A DNA stretch of 64,000 bases from Denitromonas iodatirespirans (GTDB lineage: Bacteria > Pseudomonadota > Gammaproteobacteria > Burkholderiales > Rhodocyclaceae). The notes beneath the pieces were generated by a model. It was not told the origin of the DNA, ran no database searches, and saw nothing but the letters and a program-made list of their open reading frames with translations. The stretch covers positions 1 to 64,000 of the forward strand of contig NZ_JAEKFT010000006.1 of assembly GCF_018524365.1 (NCBI RefSeq), in the 5' to 3' direction. This document shows positions 25,867 through 34,603 of this stretch, in pieces (the first letter of the stretch is position 1; the number at the start of each line of letters is the position of its first letter). The position numbers were made by a program, and so were the translations under genes.

Positions 25867-26790
25867 TCAGCGGCGTCGGGCCTTGGGGCTGGCAAGCGCC
25901 TCCGCGGCGCCCGAGGCCGCGCTGATCGCCACGATGGCCGGATGGGTGAGCTTGCGCTCGGTGGTGATGCCGTAGATCTGCTCGGTGAGGCCCGGGATCT
26001 CGCCCACCGGCACCACGCCGTACTGGGCCTGCACGTCGGGCACCACCGCGCTGGGCGCGCAGAAGAAGCCGGCGCCCGCGCCGCCGAAGGCCTTGAGCAG
26101 CGCACTGTCGTCGAACTCGCCGACGATCTGCGGGCGCAGCCGCTCGGCCTCGAACCACTGCATCAGGGGCACACGCACCGCCACGTCCTCGCCCGGCAGC
26201 AGAAAGGGCGCTTCGTCCAGCAACGCCGGGAAGGCGCCGGCAATGCGCGCCAGCAAGGCCGGTGCCGCCATCACCGTCAGGCCGCTCTCGCCCAGCAGAT
26301 GGCTGTAGGCGCGCACGTTGTAGCGCGCCGGCATCGGCCGGTCGGCGATGACCATGTCGAGATGGTGCACCGACAGCTCCGCCAGCAGCGGCGTCAGGCG
26401 GCCCTCACGGCACACCAGGCGCACCGGGTCGTCGAGCGAAAGCGTCGGCGCCACCAGCCGGTAGGCCATCTGTTTGGGCACCGAGTCGGCGATGCCGACG
26501 CGAAACGGCGGTGCCTGGGCGGCTTGGGCGTCATGCAGCACCTCGATCAACTCGTCGCCGAGGGCGAAGATCTCCTCGGCGTAGCGCAGGATGCGCTGGC
26601 CCGCCTCGGTCACCACCAGCCGGCGCCCGGTGCGCTGGAACAGCGGCACGCCGAGGCGCTGCTCGAACGCGGAAATCTGCCCGCTCACCGACTGTGGGGT
26701 CAGATGCAACTGGGCGCTGGCACGCGCGATGCTGCCGGCCTTGGCCACCATCCAGAAATAACGCAGGTGCTTGTAGTTGAGTGCAGCCAC
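25867..26790 (-). CDS. nhaR: LysR-family transcriptional regulator, NhaR-like
   Basis: This 307-residue regulator has an N-terminal winged helix ('LNYKHLRYFWMVAKAGSIARA') and a substrate-binding-like effector domain. The wording of the helix-turn-helix and 'VGIADSVPKQMAYRLVAP' match NhaR, which in E. coli activates the Na+/H+ antiporter gene nhaA and pgaABCD in response to Na+. No nhaA is present in the window, so its targets are unknown. The symmetric word TCGAAATTTTCGA at 26803-26815, 12 bp above the start, could be an autoregulatory site. Confidence 0.82.
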   Translation of the reverse strand: MAALNYKHLRYFWMVAKAGSIARASAQLHLTPQSVSGQISAFEQRLGVPLFQRTGRRLVVTEAGQRILRYAEEIFALGDELIEVLHDAQAAQAPPFRVGIADSVPKQMAYRLVAPTLSLDDPVRLVCREGRLTPLLAELSVHHLDMVIADRPMPARYNVRAYSHLLGESGLTVMAAPALLARIAGAFPALLDEAPFLLPGEDVAVRVPLMQWFEAERLRPQIVGEFDDSALLKAFGGAGAGFFCAPSAVVPDVQAQYGVVPVGEIPGLTEQIYGITTERKLTHPAIVAISAASGAAEALASPKARRR

Positions 26791-26838
26791 GGCGCCGAGA
26801 CCTCGAAATTTTCGAACACCCCATGAACTTTATTCGAT

Positions 26839-26867
26839 TTGTTCGTACCAAACACTACGACTACACT
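26839..26867 (+). promoter_or_regulatory. Sigma-70 promoter of the Bax-inhibitor-1 gene
   Basis: TTGTTC (26839-26844) and TACACT (26862-26867) are separated by 17 bp, giving a leader of about 83 nt before the ATG at 26957. The site lies in the divergent region between nhaR and the BI-1 gene. Confidence 0.5.
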
Positions 26868-26956
26868 GCAACGCGTAGAAACGGCTTTAATCTACGGGCT
26901 CGCCTTGGCCGAGCCAGCAAGCCGGCAACACTCTCAGAGACTTTACGGAGCGCACC

Positions 26957-27634
26957 ATGAACCGCACGTCCCCCTTCCCCACCGATATCGGTCGCGGCCA
27001 GCAAACGTCCGTACTCGCGACCAACAAGGTGATCCGCAACACCTACATGCTGCTGTCGGCCACGCTGCTGTTCTCGGCACTGACCGCCGGCATGTCGATG
27101 GCGCTGAACCTGCCGCATCCGGGCCTGATCATCACCCTGGTCGGCTACTTCGGCCTGCTCTTCCTGACCTCCAAGCTGCGCAACAGCGCCGGCGGCATCC
27201 TGGCCGTGTTCGCGCTGACCGGCTTCATGGGCTACACCCTCGGTCCGATCATCAGCCACTACATCAACCTGCCCAACGGCACGCAGACCGTCATGACCGC
27301 GATGGCCGCCACCGGCGCCATCTTCCTCGGCCTGTCGGGCTACGCGCTGACCACCCGCAAGGACTTCTCCTTCATGGGGGGCTTCCTGATGGTCGGCATC
27401 CTGGTCGCCTTCCTGGCCGGCCTGGGCGCGATCTTCTTCAGCATCCCGGCCCTGTCGCTGACCGTGTCGGCCGCCTTCGTACTGCTGATGTCGGGCCTCA
27501 TCCTGTATGAGACCTCCAACATCATCCACGGCGGCGAGACCAACTACATCATGGCCACCGTGACGCTGTTCGTGTCGATCTTCAACCTCTTCACCAGCCT
27601 GCTGCACCTGCTGGGCTTCATGAACAACGACTGA
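26957..27634 (+). CDS. Bax inhibitor-1 / YccA family membrane protein
   Basis: A 225-residue protein with seven hydrophobic segments, of the BI-1 (TMBIM) family, close to E. coli YccA. The last segments contain 'LYETSNIIHGG', near the conserved acidic residues that gate calcium leak in the BsYetJ structure. YccA is a substrate and modulator of the FtsH protease. The start follows a GGAG-like site ('ACGGAGCGCACC'). Confidence 0.9.
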   Translation: MNRTSPFPTDIGRGQQTSVLATNKVIRNTYMLLSATLLFSALTAGMSMALNLPHPGLIITLVGYFGLLFLTSKLRNSAGGILAVFALTGFMGYTLGPIISHYINLPNGTQTVMTAMAATGAIFLGLSGYALTTRKDFSFMGGFLMVGILVAFLAGLGAIFFSIPALSLTVSAAFVLLMSGLILYETSNIIHGGETNYIMATVTLFVSIFNLFTSLLHLLGFMNND

Positions 27635-27657
27635 TCGCCGCGAATCGGGAGAACACG

Positions 27658-27685
27658 CATCGGGCAGCCCACGGGCTGCCCGATG
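27658..27685 (+). terminator. Strong hairpin after the BI-1 gene
   Basis: A 13-bp perfect stem, CATCGGGCAGCCC and its complement, with almost no loop lies 24 bp after the stop codon. It is followed by TGCTTTGGG, so the T-run is short. It probably ends BI-1 transcription, and because it is symmetric it may act in both directions. Confidence 0.6.
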
Positions 27686-27819
27686 TGCTTTGGGCGCCCA
27701 CCCAAGGCCGCATGCTGCGACATGAGGTCGCAAGCACGATTTTCGACACGGGGACGACCGTATAGTCCGGGCGCCTTTTGCCCCGACGCATTCGTCGCCC
27801 CTTTCCAGGAAATCCGCTC

Positions 27820-30114
27820 ATGCCCGTCCGCCTGTCCGCACCCCGCTTCCGCCGCCATGCCATCGCCGCCGGTCTGCTCGCCGCCGTCGGCGCACCGGCG
27901 GCGGCCGACAGCGCCCCGGCCGCAGCGGACACGCAGCGCATGGCGGACGTCGTGGTCAGGGACACGGCCGTCATCCCCACCCACTTCACCAGCCCGTCGG
28001 TGCTGATCGGCCCCGAACAGGCCGAGCAGGTCAATGCCACCACGGTCGAGGATGTCTTCAAGCACGCGCCCAGCCTGATCATCCGCAAACGCTACATCGG
28101 CGACTCCAACGGCACCGTCGGCATGCGCGGCGCCAACATGTTCCAGACCGCGCGCACCATGGTTTTCGCCGACGGCATGCCGCTGCATTCGCTGCTCGAA
28201 ACCCGCTGGTCGGGCGCACCGCGCTGGGGTCTGGTGGCGGCCGACGAGCTGGAATCGGCGGAGGTCATCTATGGCCCGTTCTCGGCCGAATACAGCGGCA
28301 ACGCCATGGGCGGCGTGGTCAACATGAAGACCAAGCTGCCCACCCAGCGCGTACTGCATGCCGAGGCCGCGAGCTTCCATCAGCAGTTCGACCACCTCGG
28401 CGCCGACCAGACCTACTCGGGTCATCGCGAATACCTCGCCTTTGGCGACGCCTTCGGTGACCTGCGCCTGTTCGTGTTCCACAACCATCTCGAAAACAAG
28501 GGGCAACCGCAGACCTTCCGCAGCCGCAGCGTGGGCGCGCCGGCCGGCGGCGCCACCGTGATCGCCGATGGCGCCGTCCGTGGCCGTGACAGCCAGAGCA
28601 ACGACGTGATCTGGGTGGGCGACTCCGGCCCGGCCGCCACCCTCACCGATCTGACCAAGTTCAAGCTCGGCTACACGCTGGGCGAATGGCAGGCCACCGC
28701 CACTGTCGCCTATGAAGACCGCGACTGGCGCACCCGCCCCACCAACTACCTGCGCGACGCCGCCGGCAACACGGTGTGGAGCGGCAACGCGGTCTACAAC
28801 GGTGCCGGGTTCAGCGTGAGCTCGAGTCACTTCGCGGTCAGCGACCAGATCCGCCAGACCCTGCAACTCGGCGTCGGCCTGGAAGGCCCGCTCGGCGCCA
28901 GCGGCTGGACGCTGGAAACGAACCTGAGCCATTTCGACGTACTCAAGGACCACACCCGCAGCTCCAACAAGAACCCCGACGACCCGACCTACACCACCGC
29001 CGGCTCGGTGTCGGACTACGAAGACACCGGCTGGCTGTCGCTGGACGTGAAGGCCCGCACCGAACGCTTCGCCGGCCGCGACGACATGAACTTCGTCACC
29101 GGCTACCACTTCGACCGCAACAGCCTCGCCATCGACAGCTACGACTCCACCGACTACACCGTCGGCGCCAAATCGGTGCATGACCAGACCACCGGCGGCA
29201 AGACCCGCACCCATGCCGCCTTTGCGCAGTGGGGTTGGGATTTCGCCCCGCAGTGGGACGTGGCGCTCGGCGCGCGCTACGAGCAGTGGCAGACCTACGA
29301 CGGCTTCTACTACAAGCACAAAAGCGCCGCCCTGCTCGACTTCGACGACCGCGACGCCACCGGCTTCTCGCCCAAGTTCTCGCTCGGTTTCCGGCCTGCC
29401 GACGCCTGGCAATTGCGCTACTCGCTCGGCCGCGCCTACCGCTTCCCGATCGTCGAGGAGCTGTTCAGCAACGAAGAGAAGATCAACAGCAGCACCATCG
29501 CCAACGCCCATCTGCGCCCCGAGGTCGGCATCCACCACAACCTCATGGTCGAGCGCCTGATCACCCACGGTTTCGTGCGCGCCAACCTGTTCCACGAAAC
29601 CGTCAAGGACGCCATCTGGAGCCAGACCGACGTCATCAACAGCGTGAGCACCTTCCTGCCGGTCGACAAGGTGCGCACCACCGGGCTGGAGCTGGTGCTG
29701 CAACAGAACCGCGTCTTCGCCCTGCCGGTCGACGTGAACGCCAATATCACCTGGACCGACAGCAAGATCGTCAAGAACGGCGCCGACCCAAGCACCGAGG
29801 GCAAGCGCTTCCCGCGCATGCCGCGCTGGCGTGCCAACCTGCTGACCACCTGGCATGCCGGCGACACGTTCGACACCTCGCTCGGCATCCGCTACGCCAG
29901 CAAGAACTATGGCAATCTCGACAACTCGGACAAGGAGACGAATGTGTATGGGGCGCAGGACGACTACCTCTTCGTCGACCTCAAGGCGACCTGGCGCGCC
30001 ACCCGCAACGGCCATCTTGCGGTGGGCATCGACAACCTCTTCAACGACGAAGCCTTCGTCGCCCACCCCTGGCCGCAGCGCACGCTGTATGTCGAAGGCA
30101 AGCTGAGCTTCTGA
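27820..30114 (+). CDS. TonB-dependent outer membrane receptor
   Basis: A 764-residue receptor with a signal peptide, a plug domain (about 45-170, with 'VEDVFKHAPSLIIRKRYIG' and 'GMRGANMF') and a 22-strand barrel ending in the C-terminal Phe expected of outer membrane proteins (KLSF). The ligand is not evident. ATG 27820 follows CAGGAAATCC; the longer frame adds a non-signal extension. It shares its operon with a BNR-type protein and a thioredoxin-like protein (1-bp and 4-bp overlaps). In such arrangements the receptor often imports a metal or metal complex, which is only an inference here. Confidence 0.9.
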   Translation: MPVRLSAPRFRRHAIAAGLLAAVGAPAAADSAPAAADTQRMADVVVRDTAVIPTHFTSPSVLIGPEQAEQVNATTVEDVFKHAPSLIIRKRYIGDSNGTVGMRGANMFQTARTMVFADGMPLHSLLETRWSGAPRWGLVAADELESAEVIYGPFSAEYSGNAMGGVVNMKTKLPTQRVLHAEAASFHQQFDHLGADQTYSGHREYLAFGDAFGDLRLFVFHNHLENKGQPQTFRSRSVGAPAGGATVIADGAVRGRDSQSNDVIWVGDSGPAATLTDLTKFKLGYTLGEWQATATVAYEDRDWRTRPTNYLRDAAGNTVWSGNAVYNGAGFSVSSSHFAVSDQIRQTLQLGVGLEGPLGASGWTLETNLSHFDVLKDHTRSSNKNPDDPTYTTAGSVSDYEDTGWLSLDVKARTERFAGRDDMNFVTGYHFDRNSLAIDSYDSTDYTVGAKSVHDQTTGGKTRTHAAFAQWGWDFAPQWDVALGARYEQWQTYDGFYYKHKSAALLDFDDRDATGFSPKFSLGFRPADAWQLRYSLGRAYRFPIVEELFSNEEKINSSTIANAHLRPEVGIHHNLMVERLITHGFVRANLFHETVKDAIWSQTDVINSVSTFLPVDKVRTTGLELVLQQNRVFALPVDVNANITWTDSKIVKNGADPSTEGKRFPRMPRWRANLLTTWHAGDTFDTSLGIRYASKNYGNLDNSDKETNVYGAQDDYLFVDLKATWRATRNGHLAVGIDNLFNDEAFVAHPWPQRTLYVEGKLSF

Positions 30115-31370
30115 TGCGAACACCCGCCATCCTGGGCCTCGTCGCCCTGCTTCTCTTGCCGCCGATGAGCGGCACCGGTCTGGCCGCCACTCACGGCGGT
30201 CATGGGGACGCGCCGAGCGGGCCCGTGCTGCCGCAATGCCAGGACGCGGCAGCGCTGCCCTCGCCCCATTGCGGCCGCACGCCCACCCCCGCCTTCGATG
30301 CGCTGGGCCGCCTGTGGCTGGCCTTCGTCCAGGGCGGCCATGTGTACGTCACCCATGGCGCCGATGGGGAAAACACCTTTGCCCCGGCCGTGGCGGTCAA
30401 CGCGCAGGCCGAATCGATCTACAGCGACGGCGAGAACCGCCCCAAGATCGCCTTCACCCCCACCGGCACCCTGGTGGTGAGCTGGACGCAGAAGATCCCC
30501 GGCGCCTATGCCGGCAATATCCGCTTTGCCCGTTCGACCGACGGCGGCCAGCGCTTCGAGGCGCCGCTCACCATCAACGACGATCGCGCGCCGATCAGCC
30601 ACCGCTTCGAGTCGTTGGTAGTCGACGCCGCCGGGCGCATCACCCTGGCCTGGATCGACAAGCGCGACCTGGCCGCCGCCAAACAAGGTGGCTCCGACTA
30701 CCCCGGCGCCGCCATCTACACCGCCACCTCCAGCGACGACGGCGCCCGCTTCGCGCCCAACCGCAAGCTCGCCGACCACAGCTGCGAGTGCTGCCGCATC
30801 GCGCTGGCCGCCGACGGCGACCGCCCACCGCTGGCGCTGTGGCGCCATGTGTTCCCGGTCAATGTGCGCGACCATGCCATCGCCCGCCTCGACCCGGCCG
30901 CCCCGCCGGTGGCCGAGCCGATGCGCGCCACCGACGACGGCTGGGTGATCGACGGCTGCCCGCACCACGGCCCCGACCTCAGCGTCGACGCCGACGGCCA
31001 GGCGCACATGGTCTGGTTCGCCGGCGGCGGGCCGACGCCCGGCCTGCACTACGGCCGCATCGACCCAGCCACCGGCGCGCGCAGCGCGAGCTTCCGCCTA
31101 TCCCATCAACCCGGCGCCGGCCGCGCACAGGTGCGGGCACTCGGCGGCGGCCGGGTCGTCGTCGCCTGGAAGGCGCTGCAGCCCAACGGCACGGCCCTGC
31201 TGAGCCGCCAGTCGACAGACGGCGGACAGCACTGGTCGGCCGAGCGGACGCTGGCCGTCACCACCGGCGGCTCAGACCACCCGCTGATGATCGTGCGCCA
31301 GGGCGAGCCGTTCGTCTCCTGGCAGACCCAGGCCGACGGCTATCGGCTGATCCCGGTCCCGGCCCCATGA
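30114..31370 (+). CDS. Exported BNR-repeat (sialidase-fold) protein with CxCC motif
   Basis: A 418-residue exported protein with a signal peptide, a His-rich start of the mature chain (THGGHGD), and a six-bladed propeller with repeated Asp-box-like words (STDGGQRF, SSDDGARF, STDGGQHW). Databases would label it 'exo-alpha-sialidase', but the catalytic arginine triad and tyrosine are not apparent. A striking C-E-C-C is at residues 224-227 within 'DHSCECCRIALA'. The cysteines and histidines suggest metal or redox chemistry. The start codon shares one base with the receptor stop. Confidence 0.75.
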   Translation: MRTPAILGLVALLLLPPMSGTGLAATHGGHGDAPSGPVLPQCQDAAALPSPHCGRTPTPAFDALGRLWLAFVQGGHVYVTHGADGENTFAPAVAVNAQAESIYSDGENRPKIAFTPTGTLVVSWTQKIPGAYAGNIRFARSTDGGQRFEAPLTINDDRAPISHRFESLVVDAAGRITLAWIDKRDLAAAKQGGSDYPGAAIYTATSSDDGARFAPNRKLADHSCECCRIALAADGDRPPLALWRHVFPVNVRDHAIARLDPAAPPVAEPMRATDDGWVIDGCPHHGPDLSVDADGQAHMVWFAGGGPTPGLHYGRIDPATGARSASFRLSHQPGAGRAQVRALGGGRVVVAWKALQPNGTALLSRQSTDGGQHWSAERTLAVTTGGSDHPLMIVRQGEPFVSWQTQADGYRLIPVPAP

Positions 31371-31855
31371 CGCGCCTCGCTGTCCTGCTCGCCGGTCTGC
31401 TCCTGCTCGCGCGGCCGGCGCTGGCCGACTTCAACGCCTTCGGCGCCGACAGCCTGACGCAGATCGAGGCGCGCCGCGCGGGCAGCGACTTCGTGCTGGT
31501 GCTGTGGTCGACAGACTGCCCGCCCTGCCTCAAGGAACTGGCGCTGTTCGGCACGCTCAAGGACGCGAATGCGCGCCGGCGCCTGGTGCTGATCGTCACC
31601 GACGATCCCGAGCGCCATGCCGAGGCCGAGGCCCTGCTGACCCGCTTCGGCCTGGGCGACCTGGAGCACTGGGCCTTCGACGCCACCGAGCCCGAGCGCC
31701 TGCGCCAGCGCATCGACCCGACCTGGTTCGGCGAGCTGCCGCGCAGCTACTTCTACCGCGCCGGCCAGCCCCGCCAGGCGCGCAGCGGGCTGCTCGACGC
31801 CCCGACGCTGAGCCGCTGGCTCGGCACCGCGGACATCCGCGCCCGACACGACTAG
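31367..31855 (+). CDS. Exported thioredoxin-like (TlpA-type) protein
   Basis: This 162-residue protein has a signal peptide ending ALA (about 20) and a thioredoxin fold with CPPC at residues 51-54 ('VLWSTDCPPCLKELALF'). Periplasmic TlpA-type proteins reduce cysteines of partner proteins. Overlapping by 4 bp with the BNR gene, whose product has a CxCC motif, it is a plausible reductant of that protein. Confidence 0.82.
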   Translation: MTRLAVLLAGLLLLARPALADFNAFGADSLTQIEARRAGSDFVLVLWSTDCPPCLKELALFGTLKDANARRRLVLIVTDDPERHAEAEALLTRFGLGDLEHWAFDATEPERLRQRIDPTWFGELPRSYFYRAGQPRQARSGLLDAPTLSRWLGTADIRARHD

Positions 31856-31901
31856 CCCCGGGGCGTAGAATCGGGGCCTCCGCCCGCGACACGCCCCGCC
31901 C

Positions 31902-32723
31902 ATGTTCGACCACCCCGGCGAATTCGTCACCTTCCGCCCGGCGCCCTTTCTGCCGGGCGTGGAGCTATACAACGCGCGGCTGATCGAGCACGCCTTTTCC
32001 GCCCATGTGCACGAGGGCTTCTCGGTCGGCGTGATCGCCAGCGGCGTCGAGCGCTTCCACTATCGCGGCAGCGGCCATATCGCCGATCCGGCCACCCTGG
32101 TGCTGCTCAACCCGGACGAACCGCACACCGGCGAGGCCGCCGACGAGGGCGGCTGGCACTACCACATGGTGTATCTGCAACCGGCGGCGATGAGCGCGAT
32201 TGCCGGGCCGCAGGTGTATTTCCCGCAGGCCGCGGTCAAGGACGCCGCGCTGTCGCAGATGCTGGCCATCGCGTTCCGGCGCATGTGGCAGGCTGACGAG
32301 CCGATCGCCGCGCAGACCGCCCTGACCGATGCCATCGCCACCATCGCCGAACGCCACGGCCGCCATGCCCGGCCGGCGAGCGATGTCGCCATGCAGCGCT
32401 TCGACCGGGTGGTCGACTACATCGAAGCGCATCTCGACCAGGCGCTCGACCTCGAACGCCTCGCCGCCGTGGCCGGGCTGTCGATGCACCACTTCGCCCG
32501 CGCCTTCGCCGCCCACTTCCACCTCAGCCCGCACCGCTATGTGCAGGCCCGCCGCGTGCTGCGCGCCAAGCAAGGGCTGGCCGGCGCACAGCGCCCGCTG
32601 GCGGTGGCGCTCGACGCCGGTTTCACCGACCAGAGCCACCTCACCCGCTGGTTCCGCCAGGCCTACGGCGTGACGCCGGCCGAGTACCAACAGCAAATCG
32701 GTACAAGACCGCACAGCCGCTGA
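31902..32723 (+). CDS. AraC-family transcriptional regulator
   Basis: A 273-residue regulator with an N-terminal cupin-type AraC-binding domain ('HVHEGFSVGVIASGVERFHYR', 'NPDEPHTGEAADEGGWHYHM') and two C-terminal helix-turn-helix motifs ('LERLAAVAGLSMHHFARAFA', 'FTDQSHLTRWFRQAYGVTPA'). The effector is unknown. It lies 72 bp upstream of an EamA-family transporter in the same direction, which it may control. Confidence 0.88.
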   Translation: MFDHPGEFVTFRPAPFLPGVELYNARLIEHAFSAHVHEGFSVGVIASGVERFHYRGSGHIADPATLVLLNPDEPHTGEAADEGGWHYHMVYLQPAAMSAIAGPQVYFPQAAVKDAALSQMLAIAFRRMWQADEPIAAQTALTDAIATIAERHGRHARPASDVAMQRFDRVVDYIEAHLDQALDLERLAAVAGLSMHHFARAFAAHFHLSPHRYVQARRVLRAKQGLAGAQRPLAVALDAGFTDQSHLTRWFRQAYGVTPAEYQQQIGTRPHSR

Positions 32724-32795
32724 GGGCTACCCTGCAGGCTCACCCATTGCCTGCAGGCCCCGCATGTTCCACCGCACCACCTCCTCGGAGTCCCC

Positions 32796-33761
32796 ATGCT
32801 CGGCGGCCTGAGCGCCGCGCTCGGCGCCGGCCTGATCTGGGGCATGGTGTTCATCGTGCCGCTGATCCTGCCCGACTACCCGGGCGTGAGCCTGGCCGCC
32901 GGCCGCTACCTGGCCTTCGGCGTGCTCGCGGTGTTTCTCGCCCGCGCCGACCGCGCCGCGCTCAAGCGCCTGACGCGCGCCGACTGGATCGAGGCGGCCA
33001 AGCTGGCGGTGGTCGGCAACCTGGTCTACTACGGCACGCTGGCCAGCGCCATCCAGCTGGCCGGCGCGCCGGTGCCGACCATGATCATCGGCACCTTGCC
33101 GGTGGCCATCGCCATTGGCGCCAAGCTCACCAGCCACGACGAGGCCGATCACGGCCTGCCGTGGAGCCGCCTTGCCCTGCCGCTGGGCGTGATCGCCGCC
33201 GGCCTGGTGCTGGTCCATGCACAGGCCGACACGGCGGGCGAGGTCGAGCAGAACGCACGCTACTGGCTGGGCCTGGGGCTGGCGGTGGTCGGCCTCGCCT
33301 GCTGGACTTGGTATCCGCTCACCAACAGCCGCTGGCTGCGCCGCCAGGGGCCTGGCCTGGCCCGCCCTTGGGCCACCGCGCAGGGCCTGATGACGCTGCC
33401 GGCGGCGCTGATCGCCTTCGCGGCCATCGCGGCATGGCAGCAGGCCACCGAGGGCGCCGTCGACCTCCTCGGCCCGCGCCCGGGTCTGTTCGTCCTGCTG
33501 ATGCTGCTCACCGGCCTGCTCGCCTCGTGGCTGGGCGCACTGCTGTGGAACCACGCCAGCCACCAGCTACCGGCGGCGCTGACCGGCCAGCTGATCGTCT
33601 TCGAAACCCTGGCCGCGCTGACCTATGCCTTCGTCTGGTATCAACGCTGGCCAACGCCGGCCGAGGGCGGCGGCATCGTCCTGCTGATCGCCGGCGTGGT
33701 GCTGGCCGTGCGGGCCTTTCGCCGGCCACGGCCGGCGGTGCCGAGCCCGGCCCGGCGCTGA
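32796..33761 (+). CDS. DMT-superfamily (EamA) transporter
   Basis: A 321-residue protein with about ten membrane segments in two EamA repeats (first from residue 5, second from about 155). It resembles drug/metabolite exporters that discharge amino acids or other small metabolites. The first repeat starts 'LGAGLIWGMVFIVPLIL'. The ATG at 32796 follows GGAG within 'CCTCGGAGTCCCC'. Substrate unknown. Confidence 0.82.
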   Translation: MLGGLSAALGAGLIWGMVFIVPLILPDYPGVSLAAGRYLAFGVLAVFLARADRAALKRLTRADWIEAAKLAVVGNLVYYGTLASAIQLAGAPVPTMIIGTLPVAIAIGAKLTSHDEADHGLPWSRLALPLGVIAAGLVLVHAQADTAGEVEQNARYWLGLGLAVVGLACWTWYPLTNSRWLRRQGPGLARPWATAQGLMTLPAALIAFAAIAAWQQATEGAVDLLGPRPGLFVLLMLLTGLLASWLGALLWNHASHQLPAALTGQLIVFETLAALTYAFVWYQRWPTPAEGGGIVLLIAGVVLAVRAFRRPRPAVPSPARR

Positions 33762-33885
33762 GCCGGTGTCGCGGGCCGGTCAGCACCGCTCCGCGGGAAC
33801 TTGACCGCCGCCGCCCCGTCTGAAGAGCGGTACCCAAGCCGGGCTGCTAGAATCCGCCCCAACCTTTTTCCGCCAGCGATCCCCC

Positions 33886-34389
33886 ATGCTCAGCCTGCTC
33901 GACCGCCCCCGCCTGCCGTTCTTCGCCCTCTTCCTGGTGGGCAGCGGCCTGCTTGGCTTTGGCCTGTACCTGCAGCATGTGGTCGGCCTCGAGCCCTGCC
34001 CCATGTGCATCATGCAGCGCTATGCCTTCGCCGTGGCCACGCTGTTCGGTCTGGTCGGCGGCCTGCATGGCAGCACCGGCAGCGGGCGCAAGGTCTATGG
34101 CGCCCTGATCACGCTGTTCGCGCTGGCCGGCGGCGGCGTGGCCGCCTGGCAGAGCTGGATGCAGCGCTTCCCGCCGAACCTGGCCGAATGCGGCCCCGGC
34201 ATCGAATACCTGATGGAGAGCTTTCCGCTCACCGAACTGCTGCCGATGATCTTCCGCGGCGCTGGCGACTGCACCGCCATCGACTGGACTTTCCTCGGGT
34301 TGTCGATCGCCAACTGGTCGCTGCTGTCCTTCACCGCGGTGCTGGCTTTCGGTTTGCATGTGATTTTCCGGCGCGTCGCACCGCGCTGA
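33886..34389 (+). CDS. dsbB: Disulfide bond formation protein B
   Basis: A 167-residue inner-membrane protein with four membrane helices. It has both catalytic cysteine pairs: C38-PM-C41 in 'EPCPMCIMQRY' and C102/C129 in the second periplasmic loop. DsbB reoxidises DsbA using ubiquinone, and so drives disulfide formation in the periplasm. It stands alone, upstream of the nirB regulatory region. Confidence 0.93.
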   Translation: MLSLLDRPRLPFFALFLVGSGLLGFGLYLQHVVGLEPCPMCIMQRYAFAVATLFGLVGGLHGSTGSGRKVYGALITLFALAGGGVAAWQSWMQRFPPNLAECGPGIEYLMESFPLTELLPMIFRGAGDCTAIDWTFLGLSIANWSLLSFTAVLAFGLHVIFRRVAPR

Positions 34390-34405
34390 GCCACGCATGC
34401 CTTGC

Positions 34406-34426
34406 GGCGGTGCGCAACGCACCGCC
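34406..34426 (+). terminator. Palindromic hairpin downstream of dsbB
   Basis: GGCGGTGCG and CGCACCGCC pair across CAA, 17 bp after the dsbB stop. No T-run follows. The right arm overlaps the NtrC box at 34418-34434, so the same bases may serve two purposes. Confidence 0.4.
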
Positions 34427-34434
34427 ATGGTGCA
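34418..34434 (+). promoter_or_regulatory. NtrC binding site upstream of nirB
   Basis: CGCACCGCCATGGTGCA matches the NtrC consensus TGCACC-N5-GGTGCA at 11 of 12 defined positions with the correct spacing. It lies 65 bp upstream of the sigma-54 promoter, a normal enhancer distance. A looser inverted pair GCACTG / CAGTGC lies between it and the promoter (about 34465-34490). Confidence 0.65.
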
Positions 34435-34498
34435 GTTTTACCCCCTCTTTCGGTGCCGATGCGGCACTGCAGCATCCAGAACAGTGCATCTGAGCCAC

Positions 34499-34514
34499 TG
34501 GCACACCCCTTGCT
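34499..34514 (+). promoter_or_regulatory. Sigma-54 (-24/-12) promoter of nirB
   Basis: TGGCACACCCCTTGCT is a full match to TGGCAC-N5-TTGCW. Transcription would start about 34525, giving a leader of roughly 80 nt to the ATG at 34604. Together with the NtrC box this predicts induction under nitrogen limitation. Confidence 0.75.
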
Positions 34515-34603
34515 AACAGGCTGTTGAAGCGACGCACCACCGCGTCGCACCGACAACCGGACGACCGGGCCACAACGGCCGGGGCCGCAGCAAGGGGCAA
34601 GAC

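Noticed and set aside
27544-30123. 859-residue open frame antisense to the TonB receptor
   Set aside because: The plus strand encodes a complete receptor with signal peptide, plug and terminal Phe.
30114-31370. True exo-alpha-sialidase
   Set aside because: Asp-box-like repeats only indicate the propeller fold; the catalytic arginines and nucleophile pair were not visible, and the context is a TonB receptor and thioredoxin.
34390-34603. NasT-type antitermination leader upstream of nirB
   Set aside because: No pair of hexaloop hairpins followed by a terminator was found after the predicted start site; the sigma-54/NtrC signals explain the region better.
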